Under the pieces are notes generated by a model that was not told the DNA's origin, searched no databases, and saw only the letters and a program-made list of their open reading frames with translations. The translations under genes were made by a program, and so were the position numbers. Positions 52,142 to 61,489 of a stretch of DNA of 64,000 nucleotides are shown here, piece after piece. Source of the stretch: Bradyrhizobium rifense (lineage in GTDB: Bacteria > Pseudomonadota > Alphaproteobacteria > Rhizobiales > Xanthobacteraceae); NCBI RefSeq assembly GCF_008123425.1, contig NZ_VSSS01000014.1:62001-126000 (forward strand). The letters are read 5' to 3'. Within the stretch, counting starts at the first letter, position 1. Every line of letters starts with the position of its first letter.

Positions 52142-53794
52142 ATGGTGGGAAGGCTGATTCAGACCGCCAAATCCGCTTATCAGTTCCCTTTGATCTTCAA
52201 GCAGTTGTGGCACACGCCGCTGGTGCAGGCACCGAACCAGGAGATCGTGTATCGCGATCTCAGGCGCTTCACCTATCGCCAGATCAGGGATCGAATCGGC
52301 CGTCTGGCGTCGGCCTTGAGCAAAGCGGGCGTAGAGGCCGGCGACACCGTCGGCGTCCTCGACTGGGACAGCCATCGTTTCCTCGAGGCATTCTTCGCGA
52401 TCCCGATGATGGGGGCCGTGCTCCAGACGGTGAACGTTCGCCTGTCGCCCGAACAGATCGCCTACACCATCGATCATGCCGGGTCGTCGACGCTTCTCGT
52501 GAACGATGAGTTCGTCGGACTGCTGGAGGGATTGAAGTCGCAATTGCCCAAGGTCAAGCGGCTGATCGTGATGTCGGATGCGCCCGTGCCGCAGACCGGC
52601 AGCCTGTCCTTCATCGGCGAATATGAGAACCTGTTGTCCGCAGCTTCACCCGACTACGACTTTCCCGACTTCGACGAGAACACGCAGGCGACCACCTTCT
52701 ACACGACCGGCACGACCGGACTGCCGAAGGGGGTCTATTACAGCCACCGCCAACTCGTGCTCCATACGCTGGCCGGGCTTGCGATGTTCGGGATCGCGGG
52801 GACGCAGGGCCGCTTCTCGCGTGACGACGTCTACATGCCGATCACGCCGATGTTCCACGTCCACGCCTGGGGTTTTCCCTGGTCGGCGACACTCGCCGGG
52901 GCCAAGCAGGTCTATCCCGGGCGCTACGAGCCGGCGATGCTGGTCAAGTTGATCAAGGATGAAGGCGTGACCTTCACCCACGGCGTGCCGACTATTTTGA
53001 GGATGTTGCTCGAGGCCGCCGCCAAGGCGAATGTCGATCTGAAGGGTCTCAAGATGGTGATCGGAGGCTCGGCCTTGCCGAAGGCGCTGGCGAAACAGGC
53101 GCTCGCCGCAGGCATCGACATCTTCGCAGGTTACGGGATGTCGGAGACCGGCCCCCTGGCAGCCGTATCCCATGTCAGATCAAAGGACCTCTCCGGCGAC
53201 TCGGAGGGGGAGGTTGAGTTCCGCACTCGCGCCGGCATGGCAGGGCCGCTGGTCGATCTGCGCATCGTCGACGACGACATGAAGGACGTACCGCATGACG
53301 GCAAGTCCTCCGGAGAGATCGTCCTGCGCGCGCCCTGGCTCACACAAGGCTACTTCAACAATCCTGAAAGCTCCGAGCAGCTCTGGGCCGGAGGTTATCT
53401 GCACACCAGCGACATCGCGGTGGTCAGCCCGGACGGCTACGTGCACATCACCGATCGCATGAAGGACGTCATCAAGACTGGCGGCGAATGGGTGTCGTCC
53501 TTGCAGATCGAGGATCTGATCTCGCAATGCGCCGGCGTATCCGATGCGGCCGTCATCGGCGTCAAGGACGACAAATGGGGCGAGCGCCCGCTGGCGCTCG
53601 TGGTCAAGCAGGCGTCGGAGACGAACGACGTCAGCGCCACGATCATCAAGGATCATCTCAAAGTCTTCGCGGACAAGGGCGTCATCTCGAAATACGGCAT
53701 TCCGGAGCAGATCCTCTTCATCGAAACGATCCCCAAGACCAGCGTCGGCAAGATCAACAAGAAGCTGCTGCGCGAGCGCTACGGGAACATGTAG
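52142..53794 (+). CDS. acyl-CoA synthetase (medium/long-chain fatty acid-CoA ligase)
   Basis: A protein of 550 residues from the ATG at 52142 with GGGAGG upstream. Adenylate-forming motifs: TFYTTGTTGLPKGVYYSH (P-loop), AGYGMSETGPLA (A5), GYLHTSDIAVVSPDGYVHITDRMKD (A7-A8) and the catalytic lysine in SVGKINKKLLRER. Converts a free fatty acid to its CoA ester. It opens the PHA operon and so would supply acyl-CoA for polymer precursor synthesis or recycle monomers released by the depolymerase (inference). Confidence 0.92.
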   Translation: MVGRLIQTAKSAYQFPLIFKQLWHTPLVQAPNQEIVYRDLRRFTYRQIRDRIGRLASALSKAGVEAGDTVGVLDWDSHRFLEAFFAIPMMGAVLQTVNVRLSPEQIAYTIDHAGSSTLLVNDEFVGLLEGLKSQLPKVKRLIVMSDAPVPQTGSLSFIGEYENLLSAASPDYDFPDFDENTQATTFYTTGTTGLPKGVYYSHRQLVLHTLAGLAMFGIAGTQGRFSRDDVYMPITPMFHVHAWGFPWSATLAGAKQVYPGRYEPAMLVKLIKDEGVTFTHGVPTILRMLLEAAAKANVDLKGLKMVIGGSALPKALAKQALAAGIDIFAGYGMSETGPLAAVSHVRSKDLSGDSEGEVEFRTRAGMAGPLVDLRIVDDDMKDVPHDGKSSGEIVLRAPWLTQGYFNNPESSEQLWAGGYLHTSDIAVVSPDGYVHITDRMKDVIKTGGEWVSSLQIEDLISQCAGVSDAAVIGVKDDKWGERPLALVVKQASETNDVSATIIKDHLKVFADKGVISKYGIPEQILFIETIPKTSVGKINKKLLRERYGNM

Positions 53795-53827
53795 CCGTCC
53801 GCCGCAGCCACGAACGAGGAGGAAAAA

Positions 53828-54307
53828 TTGAGCAACCTCACTCTCGCCGGTTTAAACGAACGGGTCGGGCAGGAGCTCGGCCTCTCCGGCTGGGCTACGA
53901 TCGATCAGGCGCGCATTGACACGTTTGCAGCCTGTACCGGCGATCATCAATGGATTCATGTCGACGTCGCGCGGGCGAAGCGCGAGAGCCCTTTCCGTGG
54001 CCCGGTCGCGCACGGCTATCTGACGCTCGCGATGGTGGCCCCGCTCGCCATGGAGATCGGCATCATTCCGCGCGATGCCGCGGCCGGACTGAACTACGGG
54101 ATCGACAAGGTTCGCTTCCTCGCGCCGGTGCCGGCCGGCGCGCGCGTGCGGCTGCGCGTCGTGCTCGCAGGACTCGAACCGAAGGACGGCGGTCAGGTGA
54201 TCATGCGAACCCAGAATACGCTCGAAGTCGAGGGGGCGGAGAAGCCGGCTCTGGTTGCCGAGACGCTGTCGCTTCTGATCCCGGCGGCGGGGGCACGACG
54301 ACAATGA
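53828..54307 (+). CDS. MaoC-family (R)-specific enoyl-CoA hydratase-like protein
   Basis: A protein of 159 residues from a TTG at 53828, unusual but with a very strong ribosome site (GAGGAGGAAAAA). The hot-dog fold motif is FAACTGDHQWIHVDVARAKRESPFRGPVAHGYLTLAM with the Asp-His catalytic pair. PhaJ-type members turn trans-2-enoyl-CoA into (R)-3-hydroxyacyl-CoA, the PHA synthase substrate, which fits the next gene. The stop overlaps the synthase start (ATGA). Confidence 0.88.
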   Translation: MSNLTLAGLNERVGQELGLSGWATIDQARIDTFAACTGDHQWIHVDVARAKRESPFRGPVAHGYLTLAMVAPLAMEIGIIPRDAAAGLNYGIDKVRFLAPVPAGARVRLRVVLAGLEPKDGGQVIMRTQNTLEVEGAEKPALVAETLSLLIPAAGARRQ

Positions 54308-56004
54308 ATGCCGAAAACCGCCAGCAAGTTCCACCTGCCGAAGGCATCTCTGAAGATGCGTCGCGCAATACACTTGCGCTCAATCCTCTCGTCGGACTTC
54401 GGAGCGAGGATCTCCTGGAGAGTGCGGGTGTCCTGTTCAAGGCTGTCGTCAACGAGCCGAAGGTGGCGGCGGAGCAATGGCTGTCCTTTCTCGGTGAGCT
54501 CGGCTCCATCGCGGCCGGCAAGTCGGAGCGGGCGCCGCGGACCGGCGACCGGAGATTTTCCGATGCCTCCTGGAAGGAGAGCTCGCTGCACGGCGGCTTG
54601 CTCAAGGCCTATCTCGCCTGGGGCGACGCCGTCAGCGGCTTCGTCGACAAGACGAGCCTGAGCGACATCGACAAGGCGCGCGCGCATCTGGTCACGGAAA
54701 TCCTGATCGACGCCGTCGCGCCTACCAACGCGATGCTGACCAATCCGGCGGCGATGCGCAAATTCGTCGACACCGGCGGCCGCAGTGTCTGGCAGGGACT
54801 GAAGAACTATGTCGACGATCTCACCCGGAACGGCGGCATGCCGTCGATGGTCGACCGCAGCGCCTTCAAGGTCGGCGAGAATCTCGCGACCACGCCGGGC
54901 GCGGTGGTTCTCCGCAACGAGCTGCTGGAGCTGATCCAGTACACGCCGACGACGTCGAAGGTCTGGAAACGACCGCTGGTGATTACGCCGCCGCAGATCA
55001 ACAAGTACTACGCGCTCGATCTCTCGCCCGACAAGAGCATGGTCCGCTTCCTGCTCGAGAGCGGCATTCAGGTGTTCTGCGTGAGCTGGCGCAATCCGAC
55101 CGCCGCCGATCGCGACCTCGGCCTCGACAGCTACGTCGCGGCGCTCGACGAAGCCGTCGACGTCGCGCGCGAGGTGAGCGGAAGCGACGATATCTCCATG
55201 ATGGGTTCCTGCTCCGGCGGCATCACCTCGACGGCGTATTTCGCGACGCTGGGCAATGCTGCTGAGAAGATCAGGAACATGGTTCTGGCCGTCTGCCTGC
55301 TCGACCCGAACACGGCCGACGAGAGTGCATTCGGCTGCCTGATGACGCCGGACACGATGCGGGCCGCCAAGGAGACCTCGCGGCTCCGCGGGCTGGTCGA
55401 TGGTCACGAATTGGCGCGGATGTTCGCCTGGATGAGGCCGAACGATCTGATCTGGAATTACTGGGTCAACAACTATCTGCTCGGCAACCAACCGCCGGCC
55501 TTCGATATCCTGTACTGGAACGCCGATACGACCCGGCTGCCGGCGCGTTTGCATGGTGACTACCTCGACCTGTATTTCACCAACCCGTTCGTCAATGCCG
55601 GAAAGCTCACGCTGAACGGCAGGACGATCGACATGGGCGAGGTCAAGGCCGACTGCTACGTCGTGGCGGGTGTGACCGACCACATCACGCCGTGGAAGGG
55701 CGTGCACAGGACGGCCCAGATCATGGGGGCGAACACGACCTTCGTGCTCTCGAACAGCGGTCATCTCCAGAGCCTGCTCAATCCGCCAACCAATCCGAAG
55801 GCGTCGTTCATGATCGGCTCCGTCAATCCGGCCGGACCAGAAGCATTCCTGGCCGCCTGCGAGAAGCGGAAGGGAAGCTGGTGGCTCGACTGGCGGGACT
55901 GGCTCCACGCCCGCTCAGGCGATGAGGTCGACGCACCGGCCTCGCTCGGCAGCGGGCGCCATCCCGTCCTTGCTCCAGCCCCGGGGACATACGTCTTTGA
56001 GTGA
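54304..56004 (+). CDS. phaC: polyhydroxyalkanoate synthase, class II type
   Basis: A protein of 566 residues from the ATG at 54304. The lipase-like box reads GSCSGG with nucleophile Cys303; Asp459 (VTDHITPWKG) and His487 (NSGHLQS) complete the triad. All lie 7 to 8 residues from the positions I recall for Pseudomonas class II synthases. FYxxxW-like and CVSWRNPTAADRDLGLDSY blocks are present. Polymerises (R)-3-hydroxyacyl-CoA on the granule surface. Flanked by MaoC hydratase, depolymerase and phasin genes, as in mcl-PHA loci, which strengthens the class assignment. Confidence 0.92.
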   Translation: MNAENRQQVPPAEGISEDASRNTLALNPLVGLRSEDLLESAGVLFKAVVNEPKVAAEQWLSFLGELGSIAAGKSERAPRTGDRRFSDASWKESSLHGGLLKAYLAWGDAVSGFVDKTSLSDIDKARAHLVTEILIDAVAPTNAMLTNPAAMRKFVDTGGRSVWQGLKNYVDDLTRNGGMPSMVDRSAFKVGENLATTPGAVVLRNELLELIQYTPTTSKVWKRPLVITPPQINKYYALDLSPDKSMVRFLLESGIQVFCVSWRNPTAADRDLGLDSYVAALDEAVDVAREVSGSDDISMMGSCSGGITSTAYFATLGNAAEKIRNMVLAVCLLDPNTADESAFGCLMTPDTMRAAKETSRLRGLVDGHELARMFAWMRPNDLIWNYWVNNYLLGNQPPAFDILYWNADTTRLPARLHGDYLDLYFTNPFVNAGKLTLNGRTIDMGEVKADCYVVAGVTDHITPWKGVHRTAQIMGANTTFVLSNSGHLQSLLNPPTNPKASFMIGSVNPAGPEAFLAACEKRKGSWWLDWRDWLHARSGDEVDAPASLGSGRHPVLAPAPGTYVFE

Positions 56005-56926
56005 CATAACCACAGAAGCGCGCCCCGCCAAGGACGCCGCGACCGGGACGCCGGGCGAGATCGAGGTGCGGCAAATCGCGATCGACGGGCAATCGCTTCG
56101 GGTCGCCATCAGGCATGGTCGCGGGCCGCAACCGCCGCTGTTGCTGTTCAACGGGATCGGCGCCAATTGGGAATTGACGAAGCCGCTGCTCGAGGCGCTT
56201 ACGCGCACGACGGCGATCATCTTCGACGTGCCAGGCGTCGGTGCTTCGCCGAGACCACGCCTTCCGTATCGCCCGTCGACGCTGGCGCGGCTGGCCGCGG
56301 ATCTCGTCGCCGAGTTGGGGTACAAGGAGATCGACGTCGCGGGCGTCTCCTGGGGCGGCGGGATCGCGCAGCAATTCGCGCATCAATATCCGAAGCTCTG
56401 CCGGCGGTTGGTGCTGGCCGCGACGGCGCCCGGATTCACCATGGTGCCGGCGAGCCCCGCGGTGCTGTGGAAGATGGCGACGCCCCGTCGCTACACCGAC
56501 AAGAGCTACATGAACAGGATCGCCGCGGACATCTATGGCGGCGCATTTCGCGGCGACCCATCGCTGATCGGCCGGCACGCCGGAGCGATGCATGGTGCGC
56601 GAACTCTCGGCTATTTGTATCAGCTCCTCGCGATGGCCGGCTGGACCAGCCTGCCATGGCTTTGGTCGCTGCGACAACCGACGCTCGTGCTGACGGGCAG
56701 CGACGATCCCCTGGTCCCTCCGATCAACGGCCATATCCTGGCGAGCCTGATCCCGAACGCCGACCTCCGCATGATCGATGACGGACACCTGTTCATGGTG
56801 ACGCGGCCGGCGGAGACCGCGGCATTGATCGAGGATTTTCTGGGCGGCGGCATCGCAGATCTCGTTCCGGCATCGAAAGACGGGCGCCACCATTCCAAGG
56901 CAGAGCAACAAGGGAGGACATCATGA
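55997..56926 (+). CDS. phaZ: intracellular PHA depolymerase (alpha/beta hydrolase)
   Basis: A protein of 309 residues from a TTG at 55997, overlapping the synthase end by 8 bases; the frame is open further upstream, so the start is uncertain. LLLFNGIGANWELTKPLLEAL, IIFDVPGVGAS, nucleophile Ser in GVSWGGGIAQQFAHQYP, Asp in GSDDPLVPP and His in DDGHLFMVTR closely follow Pseudomonas PhaZ. Releases hydroxyacyl monomers from stored polymer. Stop overlaps the phasin start (ATGA). Confidence 0.92.
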   Translation: MSDITTEARPAKDAATGTPGEIEVRQIAIDGQSLRVAIRHGRGPQPPLLLFNGIGANWELTKPLLEALTRTTAIIFDVPGVGASPRPRLPYRPSTLARLAADLVAELGYKEIDVAGVSWGGGIAQQFAHQYPKLCRRLVLAATAPGFTMVPASPAVLWKMATPRRYTDKSYMNRIAADIYGGAFRGDPSLIGRHAGAMHGARTLGYLYQLLAMAGWTSLPWLWSLRQPTLVLTGSDDPLVPPINGHILASLIPNADLRMIDDGHLFMVTRPAETAALIEDFLGGGIADLVPASKDGRHHSKAEQQGRTS

Positions 56927-57351
56927 CGGATACGGCCTCATACATCGACATGCTGAGGAAGTTCGGCAGCGATCTCGGTCTGCCCAAGCTGAACGTGGAT
57001 GAGCTGCTCCAGGCACAGAAGAAGAATATCGACGCCCTCGGCGAAAGTGCGAAGGTGGCCGCGCAAGGTGCGCAGTCGGTGGCGCAGAAGCAGCGCGAGG
57101 TGCTGGAGGCCGGCCTCAGGGAAGCCGAAACACTCGCGCGCCAATACAAACCGCTCGGCCAGATGCACGAGAACGTCGCGTTGCAGACCGAATTTGCGCG
57201 AAAAGTGTTCGAGATCGCCGTCGATGGCGCGCGGGAGAGCGCATCGACCGCGCGGCAATCGACGACAGACGCGGTGAAGATCATCCAGGACCGCGTCAAG
57301 CAGAGCCTGGAGGAGATCCGCGCCAGCGTTCGCCCGAACAAGTCGGCCTGA
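56923..57351 (+). CDS. phasin-family protein (PHA granule coat)
   Basis: A protein of 142 residues that is almost wholly helical and rich in Ala, Gln, Glu and Lys (LNVDELLQAQKKNIDALGESAKVAAQGAQSVAQKQREVLEAG), the Phasin_2 pattern. No signal or membrane segment. Coats granules and influences their size. Position immediately after the depolymerase gene supports this. Confidence 0.9.
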   Translation: MTDTASYIDMLRKFGSDLGLPKLNVDELLQAQKKNIDALGESAKVAAQGAQSVAQKQREVLEAGLREAETLARQYKPLGQMHENVALQTEFARKVFEIAVDGARESASTARQSTTDAVKIIQDRVKQSLEEIRASVRPNKSA

Positions 57352-57381
57352 CGCCACCATCCGCGCGGCAGGGAGGAAACC

Positions 57382-58599
57382 ATGGCGAACCCGCAGGCGA
57401 CACGAACGGGACGACCCGACTATGTGCCACCGCCGATCGACGGTGACTTCTATGGAATTGCGAACGTGATGAGCGAGAGCGAGCGCGCGCTGCTCCGGCG
57501 CGTTCGCGCGTTCACGGAAGGCGCGGTCGCGCCCGTGATCGAGGAGTATTGGGGGCGGGACGAATTCCCGTTCGCGATCGTTCCGAAGATGGCCGAGATC
57601 GGCGTCGGTGGTGTCGGCTACCAGGGCTATGGTGCGGCGGGCGGGAGCTGGCTGTTGAATGGCCTTGTCGCGATGGAGCTGGCCCGGGTCGATGCGTCGG
57701 TCGCGACGTTCTGGGGCGTGCACACTGGCCTGTCGGCAGGCTCGATCTATCTGTGCGGTGACGAAGAGCAGAAGCAGCGCTGGCTGCCGCCGATGATGCG
57801 CTTCGAGAAGATCGGCTCGTTCGGGCTGACGGAGCCCTTGGTTGGCTCGGCGACGTCGGGCGGCATGCTGACGACCTGCCGACGCGAGGGCGACGTCTGG
57901 ATCCTCAACGGCCAGAAGAAATGGATCGGCAACGCCACCTTCGCCGAGATCAACGTGATCTGGGCGCGCGAGGAGGGGACAAACCAGGTCAAGGGCTTTG
58001 TCGTCGGCAAGGACAATCCGGGCTTCTCGGTCGAAAAGATCAGGACCAAGATGGCGCTTCGCGTCGTGCAGAATGGGTTGATCACCCTGAAGGACTGCCG
58101 TGTGCCGGAGGCAGATCGTCTCCAGAATGCCAACACCTTCAAGGACACCGCCAAGGTCCTGCGCATGACCCGCACCGGGGTGGCATGGTTCGCGGTCGGC
58201 TGCCAGATGGGTGCCTACGAGCACGCGCTGCGTTACGCGACCGAGCGGATCCAGTTCGGACGGCCGATCGGCGGCTTCCAGCTCGTGCAGGATCTCCTGG
58301 TGCGGATGCTCGGCAACGTCACATCGACCCAGGCGATGATGCTGCGTCTTGCCCAGCTTCAGGACGAAGGCGTGATGCGCGACGAGCATGCGTCGCTGGC
58401 GAAGGCATTCTGCACCGTCAAGTGTCGCGAGACGGTCGGCTATGCACGCGAACTGCTCGGCGGCAACGGCATCCTGCTCGAGAACCATGTCGGGCGGTTC
58501 GTCGCCGATGCCGAGGCGATCTATTCCTATGAGGGCACCAGGGAGATGAATACGCTGATCGTCGGCAAGGCGATCACCGGGCTGAGTGCGTTCGTCTGA
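57382..58599 (+). CDS. acyl-CoA dehydrogenase (glutaryl-CoA dehydrogenase-like branch)
   Basis: A protein of 405 residues with FAD/substrate blocks GSFGLTEPLVGSATSGGMLTTCRR and NGQKKWIGNATFAEINVIWA, RIQFGRPIGGFQLVQ, and the catalytic Glu in IYSYEGTREMNTLIVGKAITG. The end block is like glutaryl-CoA dehydrogenase, but the exact chain length is not readable. In this operon it could make the enoyl-CoA that MaoC hydrates toward PHA precursors. 30 bases after the phasin gene, with GGGAGGAAACC as ribosome site. Confidence 0.9.
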   Translation: MANPQATRTGRPDYVPPPIDGDFYGIANVMSESERALLRRVRAFTEGAVAPVIEEYWGRDEFPFAIVPKMAEIGVGGVGYQGYGAAGGSWLLNGLVAMELARVDASVATFWGVHTGLSAGSIYLCGDEEQKQRWLPPMMRFEKIGSFGLTEPLVGSATSGGMLTTCRREGDVWILNGQKKWIGNATFAEINVIWAREEGTNQVKGFVVGKDNPGFSVEKIRTKMALRVVQNGLITLKDCRVPEADRLQNANTFKDTAKVLRMTRTGVAWFAVGCQMGAYEHALRYATERIQFGRPIGGFQLVQDLLVRMLGNVTSTQAMMLRLAQLQDEGVMRDEHASLAKAFCTVKCRETVGYARELLGGNGILLENHVGRFVADAEAIYSYEGTREMNTLIVGKAITGLSAFV

Positions 58600-58656
58600 C
58601 CGGACGGAAATCTGGGGGGCATCATAGCAGGGGCGATTAACAGACGGGGAAGCGGC

Positions 58657-60201
58657 ATGAATGGCGCGGAAAGTCTCTTGCGAACGCTGGTCGGATCGGG
58701 CGTCGAGGTCTGTTTCGGCAACCCCGGCACATCGGAAATGCACTTCGTCGCCGCGCTCGACAGGGTCGAGGGCATGCGGGCCGTGCTCGGCCTGTTCGAA
58801 GGCGCGGTAACCGGCATGGCCGACGGCTATGGTCGCATGGCGGAGAAGCCAGCCGCGACCCTGCTCCACCTCGGGCCGGGACTCGCCAATGGTCTTGCCA
58901 ATCTGCACAACGCGCGTCGCGCGGCGACGCCGATCGTCAATGTCGTGGGCGACCACGCCACCTATCACGCGCAGTACGACGCGCCGCTCGCATCGGACGT
59001 TCACGGATTTGCCCGGCCGGTCTCCGGCTGGGTGCACTCGTCGGCGAGCGCCAGGACCGTCGCTGCGGATGGAGCGCGGGCGGTGCAGGCCGCGCTGCAA
59101 TGTCCCGGTCAGATCGCGACGTTGATCCTGCCTGCTGACACGGCCTGGATGGAGGCCGATCGGCCGGCGCCAGCTTTGCCGAGGCCCGTGCCGACTGTGG
59201 TTTCCACCGAGGCGGTTGACCAGGCTGCCGCGGCGCTCAAGTCAGGTCGCAAGACCATGCTGCTGATCCGTGGAGCCGCACTCAGGGAGCGCGGACTGAG
59301 CGCCGCGGGCGGTATCGCCGCGGCGACCGGCGCGCGGATCGCATGCGATACTTTCGCGCCACGCTGCCAGCGCGGCGCCGGGCGCGTGGCGGTCGAGCGA
59401 ATCCCGTATTTCGCCGAGCAGATCGTCGAATTCATGAAAGGAACAGAGCAACTGATCCTGGTCGGCGCGAGCCCGCCTGTGAGCTTCTTCGCATATCCGA
59501 ACAAGCCGTCCTGGTGCACGCCCGATGACTGCAAAATTATCTATCTTGCGCATGCTCACGAGGATGGTCCGGCGGCGCTGGAGGCTCTCGCGGAATCTGT
59601 GAAGGCGGCCAGGCAGGCGTTGCATGTCGGTCCACTGAGCCGGCCCGATATTCCGTCCGGACCGCTCAATCCGCAGACGGCCGGACAGGTCATCGCTCAT
59701 TTCCTCCCCGAAGGTGCCATCATCTCCGACGAGGGCGCGACAGCAGGCGGAGGTATGCATCGATTTGCGGCGACGATCGCACCGCACGACCATCTTGCCT
59801 TGACCGGCGGCGCGATCGGGCAGGGCATTCCGGTCGCCACCGGCGCCGCGGTGGCCTGTCCGGACCGCAAGATTGTCTGCCTCCATGGCGACGGCGGGGC
59901 GATGTACACGCTGCAGGCGCTCTGGACGCAGGCGCGGGAATCGCTCGACGTCGCGACGGTGATCTTTGCCAACCGTTCCTATGCGATCCTGAACATCGAG
60001 CTTGCGCGGGTCGGCGCCGGAGATCCGGGGCCGAAAGCCTTTTCGATGCTGGATCTGCACAATCCCGAGCTCGATTGGGTCAAGCTCGCGTCCGGCATGG
60101 GCGTGGACGCGAGCCGGGCGACCTCGGTTGGCGAATTCGCGAGCCAGTTCGGCAGCGCCATGCAGAATCGCGGTCCTCGCCTGATCGAGGTCGTGCTTTA
60201 G
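58657..60201 (+). CDS. thiamine-diphosphate enzyme, acetolactate-synthase large-subunit-like
   Basis: A protein of 514 residues. Cofactor-activating Glu48 (GLFEGAVTGMADGYGRM), the central domain, and a ThDP-binding motif HGDGGAMYTLQALWTQARESLDVATVIFANRSY are intact. It is shorter than true IlvB and lacks a regulatory-subunit gene next door, resembling the benzoylformate-decarboxylase/MdlC-side relatives. Catalyses decarboxylation or carboligation of a 2-oxo acid; substrate unknown. Starts 57 bases after the dehydrogenase, probably the last gene of the operon. Confidence 0.86.
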   Translation: MNGAESLLRTLVGSGVEVCFGNPGTSEMHFVAALDRVEGMRAVLGLFEGAVTGMADGYGRMAEKPAATLLHLGPGLANGLANLHNARRAATPIVNVVGDHATYHAQYDAPLASDVHGFARPVSGWVHSSASARTVAADGARAVQAALQCPGQIATLILPADTAWMEADRPAPALPRPVPTVVSTEAVDQAAAALKSGRKTMLLIRGAALRERGLSAAGGIAAATGARIACDTFAPRCQRGAGRVAVERIPYFAEQIVEFMKGTEQLILVGASPPVSFFAYPNKPSWCTPDDCKIIYLAHAHEDGPAALEALAESVKAARQALHVGPLSRPDIPSGPLNPQTAGQVIAHFLPEGAIISDEGATAGGGMHRFAATIAPHDHLALTGGAIGQGIPVATGAAVACPDRKIVCLHGDGGAMYTLQALWTQARESLDVATVIFANRSYAILNIELARVGAGDPGPKAFSMLDLHNPELDWVKLASGMGVDASRATSVGEFASQFGSAMQNRGPRLIEVVL

Positions 60202-60208
60202 CTCGCCG

Positions 60209-60222
60209 GAGCGCGATCGCTC
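60209..60222. terminator. possible short hairpin between convergent genes
   Basis: GAGCG-CGAT-CGCTC fills most of the 21-base gap between the convergent ThDP-enzyme and SnoaL-like stop codons. The 5-bp GC stem has no T-run, so it is a weak candidate. Confidence 0.3.
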
Positions 60223-60687
60223 TCATGCAAGCGCGCGCTGCTCGATCCAATCGACGTAAAGCCGACGCTCAGCAAACAGCCACGCGCCGTCCATCTTCAC
60301 GAACGTATCGAGGTAGCGGAGCGAGGCGACCATCAAGCGGCGTTGTCCGCCGTCGACGATGACATGATGAGCCAGGCAATACGTCTCCCCTGTGCCACGT
60401 TCGCTCGTCAGCGTGAAGAGCGTGCTCTGTCCGAGGAAGTGCGTCGTGGCATCGTACGTGTTCAGCTCCGCGAAGACCGGAGCAAGTTCTGCGCGAGCGT
60501 GCAGCTCCTGCGAGGGCGTCGGATCCTTGGCGTTCATGTACACCACGAAATGGGTGTCTTCGGTGAAGAGGGACATTTGCCCGATCGCATCGCGACGGTC
60601 GGCGCAATGCGCATAGGCTTCGACGAGCTCCCGTATGGCGAGGCGATCCGCCGCTTCGCCGGGGGAGATGGCAACGTGCTTGCTCAT
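60223..60687 (-). CDS. SnoaL-like / NTF2-fold protein
   Basis: A protein of 154 residues. DRLAIRELVEAYAHCADRRDAIGQMSLFTEDTHFVVYM and a late LRYLDTFVKMDGAWLFAERRLYVDWIEQ are the typical start and end of SnoaL_4/NTF2-like proteins. Such small cone-shaped proteins bind or dehydrate aromatic or polyketide-like molecules. Substrate unknown. Divergent from the Rrf2 regulator. Confidence 0.83.
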   Translation of the reverse strand: MSKHVAISPGEAADRLAIRELVEAYAHCADRRDAIGQMSLFTEDTHFVVYMNAKDPTPSQELHARAELAPVFAELNTYDATTHFLGQSTLFTLTSERGTGETYCLAHHVIVDGGQRRLMVASLRYLDTFVKMDGAWLFAERRLYVDWIEQRALA

Positions 60688-60859
60688 GGGCAGATATCCT
60701 TTGAGTCAGGGGGCGATCAGATCGGCTGGTCAAACTGCCGCATTTGCGAGCGTGGTCTTGGACAAAGTCTTGGACAAAACTGCTCCTGCCGGAGCCGCCT
60801 TCGGCGGTGGGCGCGGCCGGCGGATCCTCGTCGGGCGCCGGCAGGCGTCATCTTAGCCC

Positions 60860-60898
60860 TTGACATGCCCTTGTGTATGTAATAGCGATGGTGACACA
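60860..60898 (+). promoter_or_regulatory. candidate promoter and dyad before the Rrf2 gene
   Basis: TTGACA at 60860-60865 is a consensus -35 box, but no good -10 is found 16-18 bases later (TAGCGA at 17). TGTGT (60872-60876) and ACACA (60894-60898) make a spaced dyad. This may be the promoter of the Rrf2 gene with its own operator. The dyad could be chance. Confidence 0.35.
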
Positions 60899-60913
60899 CT
60901 TTCGGAATCGGTC

Positions 60914-61360
60914 ATGCCAACCAGTACACGCTTCGCTGTCGCCGTTCATACGCTCGCCGCGCTTGCGGTCAGCGACGGCAGGCCGATGCGGTCTGAGGAT
61001 CTGGCCTATTCCGCCAATACCAGTCCTGTCGTGATCCGCAGCCTGTTGTCGCGCCTGAGCGAGGCAGGTCTGACCCGCTCGCAGCTCGGGACGGGCGGTG
61101 GGGCGCTGCTGGCGAAACCCGCGGCCAAAATTCGACTGCTCGACGTCTATGAGGCCGTCGAGGACACCGAGCTGTTCTCGTTGCATCGGACGCCGCCCTG
61201 CGAGAGCTGTGCGGTCGGAGGCAACATCCTGGAGGCGATGGAGCCGACGCTGATGCGCGCGCGCAAAGCACTCGAGAACGAGCTGGCAAAGGTCACGATC
61301 GCCGCCATCGCTGCCGAGGTCGCGCGCCTCGGGAAATTCAGCATTCCGCTGGAGTGGTGA
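60914..61360 (+). CDS. Rrf2-family transcriptional regulator
   Basis: A protein of 148 residues from the ATG at 60914. The N-terminal winged helix (STRFAVAVHTLAALAVSDGRPMRSEDLAYSANTSPVVIRSLLSRLSEAGL, then LGTGGGALLAKP) is typical. Only two cysteines are present, Cys96 and Cys99 (PPCESCAVG), so the three-Cys Fe-S site of IscR/NsrR is absent and a thiol switch is more likely. Probably controls the NADP-binding gene downstream or the divergent SnoaL-like gene. Confidence 0.88.
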   Translation: MPTSTRFAVAVHTLAALAVSDGRPMRSEDLAYSANTSPVVIRSLLSRLSEAGLTRSQLGTGGGALLAKPAAKIRLLDVYEAVEDTELFSLHRTPPCESCAVGGNILEAMEPTLMRARKALENELAKVTIAAIAAEVARLGKFSIPLEW

Positions 61361-61489
61361 TCCTCTTTTTGTCGTTAAATGTAATCATGTCACCGACACA
61401 CAGTTTAATGCGAGCCGCGCTGGGTTCGGCTGCATAGGGGCGCTGCCGTTCCGGAGTCATTCCGCCCCGTTCATCAACAGGAGCAAACA

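Noticed and set aside
54193..55908. A 571-codon minus-strand open frame opposite the PHA synthase
   Set aside because: The synthase triad and neighbours prove the plus strand; the minus frame has no recognisable motif.
56938..59100. A 720-codon open frame on the minus strand across the phasin and acyl-CoA dehydrogenase genes
   Set aside because: It is the antisense of clear plus-strand genes, is rich in Arg/His/Ala as expected of GC-rich shadows, and shows no family pattern.
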